Assembly (NCBI GenBank): GCA_934047225.1
Contig: OW203986.1
Location: 16,371,221-16,435,220 of the forward strand
Reading direction: 5' to 3'
Source: Ypsolopha sequella
Lineage: Eukaryota > Arthropoda > Insecta > Lepidoptera > Ypsolophidae
Length of the DNA stretch: 64,000 nt
Shown here in pieces: positions 1 through 12,100 of the stretch. Both the position numbers and the translations under genes were made by a program. The notes beneath the pieces are model-generated. The model was not told the origin of the DNA and did no database searches. It worked only from the letters and a program-made list of their open reading frames with translations. How positions within the stretch are numbered: the first letter of the stretch is position 1; the number at the start of each line of letters is the position of its first letter.

Positions 1-1027
1 ACATGGACTGCATTTTATTGTTGTCGGGAAAATAAAAATGCAAAATTAGATTACTATTGTAAACTTGACCTAATGTGTCCTTTTAGTCACAAAATTGTTC
101 CACTAATATGTCACGTCACTAAATGGACGTGACGATTCCCCGCTTTGCTAACAAAATTAACAAAAACAACCACTATTCTCTATTCTTTTGAAAGATATCA
201 TTACTTCATTTCATACGCAGAGAAACTGTTTACAATTTGATCATTACAGAAAGTATCAAAAACTTACCGGTACAATTTTACAACCGCGACTAAAGTGGAC
301 TCCTTATTTGGCTGGTACCTCCCGAACGTCCTTTCGTCACAGAAATCCCGGCTTACTGCCGATATAGGTGCAAACAAAATGGCTTCCCTAGCCTAGTGGT
401 GATACCAGGATGATAAAATTAAATTGTTTTGATAGGTTCGTAATATCGGGTACAGGTAGAATAGTGGTGACTAAAGTGGACAGTCCACCTAGGTGAAAAT
501 TAGATTATTCCTTTTTCAATTATTTTATTGTTATATTATATGGTATTTATAAAATCAATGCTCTTATTTGAATAATCTATGTTAAATGTGTATGAGTAAA
601 AAAAAACGTTGAAATATGATTAAAAATAACATGAATTTTGGTTAGTTGAAGTTAGCAAGAAGAGGTGTGACATGCTAAAATGGCCGTTTTTGCTCAATAT
701 TTTTATTTATAATAAATTAAATTATATCACGAATGGTTATGTAATACATTATTTCAAAAGCTAAAGACCAAAGCTATACACAAAAAAAATACTGCAAAGA
801 AACAATAGCAAGAAGTTATTATAAATTGACCCAACATTGTTGTGACAATGGTTTTTACGTAGGTGCAATTTTTCCCGGAATCGCCCGCATACCAAACCTA
901 AAATTCGGTCCAAATCAATTTCCCCTAAAAATCCCCTAAACATGAAAACATACTCTAAATTTAGGGGAAAATACTCAAAGGTGGGAGCACTGTTTTCATT
1001 TTTCACCGCAGTGACCACAGCTTTACT
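1..1027. other. Intergenic, nothing recognised
   Basis: AT-rich sequence downstream of the LARS2 3' end. Short open frames here have no recognisable domain and look like chance. I see no RNA gene, repeat pair or promoter that I can support. Confidence 0.5.
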
Positions 1028-1032
1028 ATCTA

Positions 1033-1130
1033 CCCCGCGTTCCGAAATAGAATTATTTCGCTAAAATCGATTACGAAAGTATGAAGTGAATGGCTTATGA
1101 TCCATTATAATTCTATTACGGACCGCAGGG
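1033..1130. repeat. 98-bp MITE, family E (complete copy)
   Basis: The ends are imperfect inverted repeats: the left reads CGTTCCGAAATAGAATTA and the right, reverse-complemented, CGGTCCGTAATAGAATTA. The same sequence recurs, rearranged as a compound palindrome, at 15690-15931. No coding capacity, so a non-autonomous DNA element. The superfamily is not clear to me. Confidence 0.7.
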
Positions 1131-1190
1131 CTAGTATATATGATCTTGTTTACTATGTGCACATAAAGCAGTGACCGAACGACCGCAGGC

Positions 1191-1370
1191 AATGGTATCG
1201 ATTCGGCGTAACACGACTTAACTTATTTCACAGGACTCAGGACTAACCTTATTTTAAGCGACCTGCCTTTTTCTTTCTTTATCGAAAAGACAAGGACAGA
1301 ACGCTTTAATTAAGTTTAGTCCTGTCAAAGAAGTAAAGATGTGCTACACTTCACCGAATCGACACCATTG
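1191..1370. repeat. MITE family A (copy 1)
   Basis: About 175 bp with terminal inverted repeats of the form AATGGTRTCGATTCGG and a palindromic interior (acttaacttatttcacagg against cctgtcaaagaagtaaag). Further copies lie at about 5995-6155 and 40236-40402, and a truncated one at 52580-52665. Non-coding. Confidence 0.7.
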
Positions 1371-1530
1371 TAATGTATTTTTGCGTTATGCAGAGTATTG
1401 TTTTCAAGCTCTGGAAATGTTGTCTTTTTGAGCCAATTGTATCTTGTATTATCTTTGTACATTTCAAAAATGTCCATTTATATTATTTAAAAATATTATA
1501 CCTATTAAGTTTACATAATATTTATTTATA

Positions 1531-2140
1531 AACTAGATGTTGCCCGTGACTTCGCCCACGTGAAAGAAGATAGTGCAGCCACAGTGTAATCCCTTAGGAA
1601 TCCCGCGATAAAAAGTATCCCAGGATAATGTTATTGAACAGTGATTTCCCTTCCTTCTTTAGAAGAAGGGAGGTTATTCCTTCCTACTTGGTGATCCATA
1701 TCTCACTGTTGAGGATCGTACAGAAGTAACCGCATCAAAACCGGTTCAGTAGTTTTAACGTGAAATATCGACAAAAATACGACTTTTTTTGTATGAGTAT
1801 CCTACACCGCTATTTTTTTTGGAATATTATGAATGTACAGACAGACACTGCTCTTTTCTTTTACAGTTTTCAATAACCTTCGTGGAAGGTTTCCTGACAC
1901 CTCCCTCACTTTCACAAGAGCGCAGCACATCGGCACGGCAGTCAGGAAGTGTCAAGTTATAGTCTCTATACATATAAAATGCAACGTCTGTCTGTCTGTG
2001 CGGTTACTTAAAACTTGGAAACCAGTAAATGGATTTTGATGCAGTTTTGACTGTAAGGTAGAATATTTCCCGAGGAAGGTTTTAGACTATGTAACATTAC
2101 GCTATGAGTTCTCGAGTTGGGGATGTGCTGCTTACAGTGA
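1531..2140. repeat. Dispersed repeat fragments
   Basis: Contains gttgcccgtgacttcgccc followed by pieces such as gtctgtctgtctgtgcgg and a 'gattttgatgcagtttt' segment that recurs near 2512. These resemble 3' remnants of retroposed repeats widespread in Lepidoptera. No intact frame. The assignment to a named family is uncertain. Confidence 0.4.
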
Positions 2141-2943
2141 GAATTTTAGTGAACCATGTCGTAGCGTATAGCGTAGTAATCCAAGTGTTGCGGGTTTAAA
2201 TCACGGACCGAATTTTCCCTTGCGTTTATTTTTTCATGTTCGTTATACATAGTTATGTATAATCGAATATACAGTAAAACAAAATAAATATTATGTATAA
2301 ATTAAATATAAACATAGTTAACTGGCGCCATCTTTTTAAATACAATGGAAATTACATCTGACACAGTCAAATGTTTAACATACGTACGTTTACGGGATCT
2401 CACTAGATGTCGCTACATGTTTATAAGTCGCGAGATAATTCAGCCTCGTATATAAAATGCGATCGCCGCCATATACAGCGAACACTAACGCAGTAACATA
2501 CTACTCAATGGATTTTGATGCAGTTTTCATACAAGTTAGAGCGTTTTTAGGGAAGGCTTTGGGATATGTATCATCATGCTCTACTATAACCAAGGAAGCA
2601 ACGCCACAAGATGATGAGAGATCAAGTGAAATATGAGGTAGGTGCGCCAGAGTTCGCCTTAGCGTAGTAGCAATACTTTATATTCTCTGGTAGTAGGTAG
2701 CCAATGATTTGTCAATGTAGGTAGCCGAATCAGAATCATACTTTTTTAAAGACCTCTCGAGTTGGGTATATTTAATCTTATAGTGCTTTTTGTAAAACAT
2801 GGTGACCAGGGTCTGATGATGGGACTGGAAGGTGGATGAGCTTATTTGATTGGTCTTGATTAGTACTTTGGTAAAATGTATTGACCACGGTCTGATGAAA
2901 TATATTATTAATATAAACATTTTTAAACATTGCTAAACATTTA

Positions 2944-2949
2944 TTTATT
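2944..2949 (-). promoter_or_regulatory. Poly(A) signal candidate for LARS2
   Basis: AATAAA on the minus strand begins four bases after the LARS2 stop codon (2953-2955), within AAATAAATAAATG. If used, the 3' UTR would be only a few tens of bases long. Confidence 0.55.
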
Positions 2950-2952
2950 TTT

Positions 2953-3174
2953 CTAATTTCCTAAAACCTGTTCTTTTTTGGCTTGTCTGTTAGTGAATAT
3001 ATTCAAAATTGCGCGACAGCCTGGATACAGTTCGAATTTGGTTTTCAATATTCCTTTCTTTACTCTCGAAGCAACTTTTTCTTCTTTTAACATAATTTGA
3101 AGTGCATTTTCTTGCGTCAGTTGTGCAAGCTCACCAGCCTCTATTCTCAAGTCTGATCTGTCTGCACCATCCAC
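2953..3174 (-). CDS. LARS2: LARS2 exon 6: C-terminal domain
   Basis: 73 codons plus TAG after TTTACAG, starting [18 protein letters not shown] and ending QVLGN. Matches the position of the 'VDGKxR' C-terminal domain, here somewhat diverged. A poly(A) signal follows at once. Confidence 0.88.
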   Translation of the reverse strand: MDGADRSDLRIEAGELAQLTQENALQIMLKEEKVASRVKKGILKTKFELYPGCRAILNIFTNRQAKKEQVLGN

Positions 3175-6100
3175 CTGTAAGCCAAGAAGTTTTTAGAGTA
3201 TCTTGGAAAATAAGGTATGTAGAGTAGTGTAACTAAAGTAGAGCCATTGAGTGATGGCGCCTATGACGTTTAAATGCCTACAAAGTATCGTAATTATTTA
3301 TAAGCAAGTGTGAATTAAAAAATGTAATACTTAATTGTTGGTAGTGATGTACTACTTGTTTCGGTTATTATTTTTCGATTTGAATGTTGCTTTATTGTGC
3401 AATAGAATTCGTATAGAAACAAAGAATTTTTTTGTAAAAAGTTTCTCCTTTTTCTATAGGTCGTGTTTGAGGTCGCCAAGTTACGCAATAATATTTAATT
3501 AAAAACAAAACAATTACGAAGTTAAACTAAACGAAAATAAATGATAGTAAAATACTTTTTTCCATTTAGATATTTAAACATCTCTTGGGGGCCCCGGGGC
3601 ACTACACCGCATAGCCCTCCGATAGCTACGCCACTGGTTTTGGCACATTTTCCTTTTGTATCATTATGTTGAATGTTGAATGACGTGTCTAATGTTGAGT
3701 AAACTCACACTTGATTTTTATTTTTAACCGAAATTCGAAATGTACCTCATCACTAAATGCAGCTGTCATAAGTGCCATCACTCAGTGGCTCTACTGTAAA
3801 CTATCTGTAGTGCTCTATGGCTTTAAGCCATAGAGACATTCTTTTAATACTTCACTTTGACATTGATTTGGAAAATAAACAAGAATGCTAAAAGGTGTTT
3901 TATCCGTTTCCACACTAACGATAGTCAATGCGACAATAGTTGACCTTGAAAAATACTAATAAAATCAATGAGTTTTTTTTTTCAAGTATTAAAAAAAAAC
4001 ATAGTTCCCAAGAACTCTGTAGATGGCGTTGAACTGTCTACGTTACTAGGTGCCAAAGCCAAAACCTCAGAATAAGGCCAAAACGATTGGAAAAAAAAAA
4101 CATTGCGTCAAGTCACATCACATACGCTCGTTGGTTGACTGACATATGTACGAATGCTTTGTTATGGTCCGTCCTCAGAGTAAGGAGGGTCCGTCGGTTT
4201 AAAATTTACGATGGCTTGTACTCATTGCGCTTTACGACTTTCATCTTTAGGAAAAAGATGTATGCCTTCATTTTTACACAAATCCACAAGGCACAGACTT
4301 CTCTTTTTTTTCTCTTGGGACATTTTCTTTCTGGCGTAGAAAACTCATAAAAAGACTGCTAAATATTTTTTTCTTTTTCCTTGTTGTTATTTATTTTCGG
4401 AAATGTCATTGTGATGTGAAGTGACAATGACATTAATTACTTTTTATGTACGTTTCGTTTTACGATCTCAAAATTACATCCAAGTGAAATAATAAAAAAA
4501 TTATGTGACGTTCCGTTCCTTGCAGTAACTTACCAAGTTCAGCGCCATCTATCCAGCGACTAGGGAAGAGTAAAAAATAAAAGAAAAGAAATTCCCTCAT
4601 TGTCATCGATAGTATCGATTAATAGTACCGTTTATTTAAAAAGTGAATGTCTGTCTAATATGCTTGTTCAAGTAAAAGCTATTGAACAGATGATAATGAA
4701 GTTTTCACTATTGTACAGCTGGGCGTAACTTGGGCTTTAAATTTTTACGATATCCTCCATCAAACTATTCAATATAGTCTAAACCAGAGACTCTAGCATC
4801 AGAGGAGATATGGCCGATCAAAATTTTGCCAAAAATGTTCTTTTTACTTCCATTTTTTTTTCGTTCCCTCTAGTACCATTAAAAAACATACCGGAGATAT
4901 GAGCCGTTAAAGTTTTGACATTTTCGGCGGGCAGATCTCGGCGAGATATTTTCTAACTTCAATCGTTTAGGAGATACAGGTCCTCTAAAAAGGCCGCTTT
5001 GGATGATTCATATTATGATTCCGTTCCAATGCCGTCTCTTTTGAACGCGTGAACAAACTCTCCTACTTTCAAATAATTTTATGATTCACCCAAGTCAGCC
5101 TTTTTAGATCCCCAGGCCGTTAAAGTTTTGACATGAAAATAAAAAGTTTTGTGACATCCTATGGTCCAAACCTTAAGGACACCAGTCGTTCCGGAGAAAT
5201 GACCGAAAGAAAACTTTGACGAAAATTGCGAAGGCATTCTTGCCAAATTTTTTTTGGCACGTCCCAAATTTGCGGGATATCCCTAGTGTCACGGACATCC
5301 CTTATGTCAGAGAAAACACTAATGTCAACACTATTGTCAGGCACATCCCTAGTGTTAGGGACATCTATGTCAAAGTCAAAAAATGTCAAAGCACAACTCT
5401 AGTATCAGGGACTTTCCTATGAACTCGCCCTTCGGGCTAGTGTAAGGCCATACTTATTAAAAAAAGTTTTTTATATTATTTTATTTTCTTTTTTTTTTTC
5501 ATTTATGCGATAACTTTAATTTTCTAAACATTGCCAAAAATATGTTAAAGTATACTGTACGGGCTGTCTATGGGCTTAAAATTTTTGACTTACCTGCCAC
5601 GTGGGACATTGGCGAAAATAACGAAATAATAAAAAATAAATACAACTTTAGTTGAAATGGTACAAAATAAGTGATATAGGGTTACCATTCGTCCTGATGT
5701 TCGGGATATAGAAATCTACATCACTTGCTTTTATATGATTTTAAGTGCAGGGGTTAATGACTATATACACAAAATATCGTGGGTTATTTATGCGTTGATC
5801 ACGTTTAAACTAGATTCAAGATAATGAGTTATTGGAAAATGGCAGAGGTGCTGCTACAGAGTTCAAATGGACAGTACTTCAAATCAATAATAGGCGCGGA
5901 ATCTAAATGATTCACAATGACATTTGTTTAACAACGGTCAGAAAAAAGTAATAAAAACATTTACTAAAAGTCAGATGGCACTAACTTGGGATCATAGACA
6001 ATAACACCGATTCGGCGCAACACAACTTGACTTAATTGACAGGACTAAACTTAATTTAAGTGTTCTGTCCTTTTCTTTCTGTATCGAAAAGACAAAGACG

Positions 6101-9100
6101 GAACGCTCAAAATAAGGTTAGTCTTGTCAGTTGTGTTGCGTCGAATCGACGAAATTAAGACAAAAATCATAAATATACAGAGTTATATTACGCGACAGGC
6201 GGGAGTGCGGGCGATTTCATACTGGCATGTATTTACTCACTAATACTTTATATTCTCTGTCCACAGCCCCGCCATGTCGCGTACTTTAGGTACTAAGAAC
6301 AAAATATACTCGACAGCGATGCTAAAAGTACTAAGCGGCCGAAAACAAATGACATCCGAGCGCATTAGCAATTTGCGGGGATTATACATTGTATAATTTG
6401 TACCTATACATACCTTACATAAGAATGAAAGTTTATAGTGATCGTCAACGACTGGCCATCTTTGCTTCAAAACTCCTTTATCCCAATTAATCAATGGGTT
6501 ATTGTTACAGATCCTGTTAGGTGCGGACTGAAGCCCCGCCCACAACTCTGAACAGAAGTGTGGAGCCACCGGGGACAGCATGATAATTAAAGATGCCAAT
6601 GCTAACTCAAATTCCCCACTCCTCGACATGATTTCTGGTGGCACTTTATTCTGTAAATATTTAAATAAAAAATCTGTCACTATGGGTACGCCCGAGAGGA
6701 TTATTGTCAGGGGGTGCATCTATCTATACATTATATGATATAATACCATAGTCTATGCGGGATATCATGATATCGATGACGTTTCCTTGAGTAACTCTTA
6801 TTTATTTACTACTATTATTAGAAGCTAATTTTGATAAGCCACGAAATCCCCACCATATTCAAAATTCAAAAAGTTTATTTTGCAAAGTAGGTATATATAA
6901 TACACGTTTCACAAGTCAAATTTTAATCTTATAAAAATATATGTAATAAAATAATAAATGTACATGAACTACTTAGATTAAATGTTTTTTTAATTTATGT
7001 AGCAATATATATACGATTAAAATTATAGGTAAAATATTATTATACAAGGTGAAATCTAATCAACCGCCCGAACCCATACCGGAGACCCGGCCAGGGACCA
7101 GGAACAGGTTCAATGATCACCAACCGAGCCCTCAGCACGAATCCAGGCAGCCGACCAAATCCCATCCTATATACTACATAGTAATAGGTTACATATATAA
7201 ATACATGCCTACCTCCGCCCATATATTTAGGGGACCTCTCCATTACTTTTAATGACAAGCAAAGCAATAGAGACTATTTTAATAAAGCCCATGCTCCACA
7301 TGGACTATAACTTGCATTAATATTAATTATAGGAAGAAATACAAGATAATACGTATGGGCCCCGTAGTGTACCCCCTTGCACTCCCCTCCCGTCGCCCAT
7401 GTCAGTCACGCAAGCTTACAATATGTTCAGTTTCTTTCGTCAATGCAGCCGGAATTTTAAAATAAATTCTTGCTTTATGCCATAGATGGACAAACAGACT
7501 TAAAGCTTATTCAGGCTTCACTATAAGCGTTTCGGTTTCTTGTCGAAACCCTAAAGAACTATATTTAATTGAGATAATCTAACATATAATAAAACAGTAG
7601 AACCTGGTGTGTCTGTATACACTAAAGAAGAGTAATAGGTAGAACAAAAATCAGAGATTTTTAGAATTCTTTTCTGTCTGTCTGTTCGTTTGTTCGCGCA
7701 CATCTACGAAACCACTAAACGGATGGGGTTTTCACATTATAATCGTAGTGACCCTGGAAAACAAGGGCGGATCCAGCCTGCGAGCCGGGGGGGGGGGGGG
7801 GGTCACAGGCTCCGAATTAGTCCAAATATATAATAAAATGTGCAATTTTAGGTACATTTAGCGTGTCTGTATAGAAAAAAAAAGTTGAGCTAGGCCCAAG
7901 GGGGGTCATGACCCCCATGCCCCCCCTGGATTCGCCGTTGCTGGCCAACATATTGGCTATAAGAGGTATTAAGAAAATAACGCCCGAGCCGAAAACGGGA
8001 CAGAGTTAAATAAATGCGGGCGAAGCTACGGGTTAAAGGTTAGAATTTTAGGTACATTTAGCGTGTCTGTATAGAAAAAAAAAGTTGAGCTAGGCCCAGG
8101 GGGGGTCATGACCCCCATGCCCCCCTGGATCGCCGTTGCTGGCCAACATATTGGCTATAAGAGGTATTAAGAAAATAACGCCCGAACCGAAAACGGGACA
8201 GAGTTAAATAAATGCGGGCGAAGCCACGGGTTAAAGGTTAGTATACCTATATTCTAAATAGATCCAAAAAGTATTACCCGAAGGGTATTAGTCAAACCCT
8301 GCATTCTCGATATTCCAACACTTAGCATTTGAGTGTGTCTGAATGTATACGTCGTGGTTGCGGTGAAATAATTTCTTGCGTCCCATATCTTGTGTTCGTA
8401 GTCAGAAAAATCTTCTGTGGTCATGTTTTGGACGTTGGCAACTGCAGGATCATTTCTGTGTTTTAAAAATTCTCTCATTGAAATCCATAGCCTGTGTTGC
8501 CAGTTCAACACTCCAGGAAAAGCTGTAAATTAAAGATCAATTTGGAAACATACAATAATAAAAATGTATACTTGCGATTGTCGGCACTTGATGAAGCGGG
8601 ATACACATCCGTACCCCTATTATAAATGCGAAATTGTGTTTGTTGGCTTGTCCTTCTTTCACGCAGCAACGGAGCAACGGATCGACGAGTATTTTGCATA
8701 GAGATAGTTTATGAGCCGGCGAGTGACATAGGCTACTTTTTATTCCGGGAAAATGCAAACGAAATCAGCGCGGGCATAAGCTGGTATTGAATAAATTCAC
8801 TACACACTAGTCTTACTATTTATTTGTAAATATTTCCTTCACATCATTTTCAAGGGAAATTATTTAGATGTTATTCTACATTTACTACTGGCTAATATAG
8901 CCGATTCTAAAGGCTTTAATTTTAGTTTTAGTGCTGTTCTTTATTGCAAAATAGTCCTTCTTTGTCGGAACAGAAGCTAAATTACTATGTAAAATTTCAA
9001 CTTTTGACAGCACTAAAACTAAAATTAAGCCTTCAGAATAGGCTTTATTAACAATATAAACGCAATAATAAAATGAAGTATGTAGTAAAATGAAGTATGT

Positions 9101-12100
9101 ATTAAAATGAAGAACTCGAAAATTTCAACAGGAATGTCATAGTGTAAAATTTCCTAAAAAGTGAGAAATTTTCTTAAAGTTGTAAGTTATGTAATATTGT
9201 TAAAATAAAGGTCCTTCAATAAACTAATAATAGTTTAGATGTCAAATAAGTAAAAAGTCTAATAAATGTCAGATTAATTAGAATTGATAATAATTTAAAA
9301 TAGTCACGGGGAATTAATTGAAATAATAAAGTAGCGGCGATCTATTAACTTCTAATTGTTGGTTCAAGATCATGTCAAGGTTTTTGTGCATAAATTTATT
9401 GATCTCCGAAGAATCTAAGGCGGTTATTTTTCTTCCTTTTTTGCTCATGTTGAGAGCTTTAAAGTTTCGAGTTATGTCAAAGGAATGACTTTCACTTATT
9501 AATTGGTCAGCAAAATTGGAGTTTGATGTTTTTTTACGGCGCCAGCTACTTACATGCTCTTTGATTCGGGTATTAAATACATACAACAATTGTTAGCAAT
9601 TTTCCAATATAGTACATATAGCGGGGGATGCAGTTGCAAATTTAAGCTAAAAAGAGAGATGCGAGGTGGGACAGCGAGGTCTCTCCCTCCGAATGGACTA
9701 TTCTGCATAAGACGAAACTTAGGAAAATGTAGAAAAAAATCTCACAGGCCAGAAGGTTGAGAACAGACAGAGCAATGAGATTACAGTGCGACCATCATCT
9801 AGAATATCTAGATGAAAGTGAGCGAGCACGAAGAACTCTCAAACGTGCCTTTTTTATGATAGCGGCATTAGTTCTGCTTTTCGCCACGTTCATTCTGATC
9901 GCGGTTGCTCTGTATGTGTAACTTTTATGAAAGGGTGAAATTTTCGACGGCAATAATACTAATATTTTGACATACTTTGGTGTTGACTAAATTAAGTATT
10001 AACCATATCGTGAGAATGTTAGTTTTGGGCATGGACGATCCATGGTTTTGGGTAATCAGTTTTTATTTTAAAACTATGAAAAATATAAAGTTAGTTTTAA
10101 GACTCACTAGCATCAGACCAACGCCTGCTGGTGGCTGGTGGAACGTCAGCAAGAATAAGGAGCCTCGTCGTGTCGCACCCAAAAGCTGAAAGCAATTTTT
10201 CTGGATTTTCTCCATTGTACTTTGATTTACTCATTTTTTCCCACTGAACAATAAGAGGCTCATCTGTTCTTTTCTCTTTGTAATCATCGCCAACTTTGTG
10301 TACATTTTCTGAAGAAATGTATTTACCAGTAGATTTTAATCTGAATGACTGCCCCATAACCATGCCTTGCACTAGTAATTTTTTGAAAGGCTCAGGATCA
10401 AGAGTCCACCCAAGGGAATTCAGGAAGTAACTCATAAAACGAGCGTAATAGAGATGCAATACAGCATGTTCTTTTCCTCCAATATACATATGTATTGGTG
10501 TATTCCCAATAAGCTTAGTTTTATCAAATGGCATCTCCTTGTTTTTAGGATCGAGAAATCTATAATAATACCAAGATGAATCAACAAAAGTATCCAATGT
10601 GTCTGTCTCTCTTTTAGCATCATTATTACATTTAGGACATTTGCAATTGACCCATTCTTCTACATTATTCAATGTCTGTATTCCTGATTCAAACAATTTT
10701 ATTTCAGGTAATTTGACTGGCAGCTGTTCATACGGTACAGGCACTGTTCCACAGTTTGCACAGTGAATGATCGGAATCGGTGTTCCCCAATATCTCTGCC
10801 TTGATATGAGCCAATCTTTCAGTTTTGAACTAACCACGTGTCCTCCAACATTTTTGGCTTGTGCAATATCTATAGCTTTTTGGTTATCACTTATAATATT
10901 GATTAAATAGGGGTCATTCTTGTGTAAAGCCACGTTTAATACAGTAGCAAGTGTCTTATCGTCTTCATTGGTTAAAGGACAAGCAATGTGTACATCACGG
11001 CCTTCAGCATAATTAATATCATCAGAAATATAAACTGGTATCTCAGATTCAGTAATAGGGTTATACGCAATTAGAGGAAGTTTTGGATCAGCAGCTATAT
11101 TTGCCAATTCTTGGACAATAATGTTGTCTTTGCTTATAGTTAGAAACTGCCCATGTATAAATTTGTGTGGCTCTGATGACCAAACATCTAATAACTTCGT
11201 TTCTGTACCATTCTTCAGTTGAAAAGTGACAACAATACCATTACATTCTCCAATCCAATGTTTTTGTAAGTTAATAATATCTTTCCAGTTTTCCAAGGAA
11301 TTACTACTGAGGCCTTCATATAACTCTTTTGCAAACTTGGTTGTCCTCACAAACCATTGCGTAAGAACTTTTTTCTCAACTTTAGCTCCTGATCTCCAGG
11401 AACAGCCAAGATCATCAACTTGTTCATCAGCTAGTACGGTTTTATCAACTGGATCCCAATTGACTAATGCCTAGAATAAAAAAAGAGCAATCTTACCAAA
11501 CTGTTAAGTACCTATTTTTGAGGACATCTTTTTTTATTATTCAGACAAATTGATGATTTTGATTAATACATTTTATAATTACAAATTCATCCTGGAGATT
11601 TTGCAAGTGGTTATTAACATGGTTTAGTACGAAAATCGAAAGCTGCTACATTCCTGCCACCTGTCTTACATCTTAATGAATTAATTGTGTATTAATAGAC
11701 TAGTAATAAATATCCAATTCAATCATATACTTTGGTTATGATCACTATGTTTAAAATCACTTGATTGCACATTCATGGGTCAAAAACTGTACAAGACCCT
11801 GACCTAAGACAGAGAGTTCAAGGGATTCAAACCTCCCCCACTTAAACCTGAATTTAAGAACAGTAAGTGCGCTAGTTGATTTTAGATCTGAGAGGCACAC
11901 CCCCGACAGTAGGTACAAACAAGGGCGCCGCGCCGGCGCCGGTTTTTATTACTTACTACTCTCACGCGCGTAAATAGCCAGTCTGTTATGTCATTCACAC
12001 ACGCATGCAGCGATCAAGCGGTAATCGAGTACTATAGCACGCGACCGTGCACCTGATTTGCAGGCGACGAAAAGAGAGTGTCGCTTCTTTATGGAGTAAT

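Noticed and set aside
5159..5422. Overlapping frames on both strands with DIP/RDI repeats
   Set aside because: Caused by a short 'catccctagtgtcaggga'-type repeat that is partly palindromic, inside a dispersed repeat.
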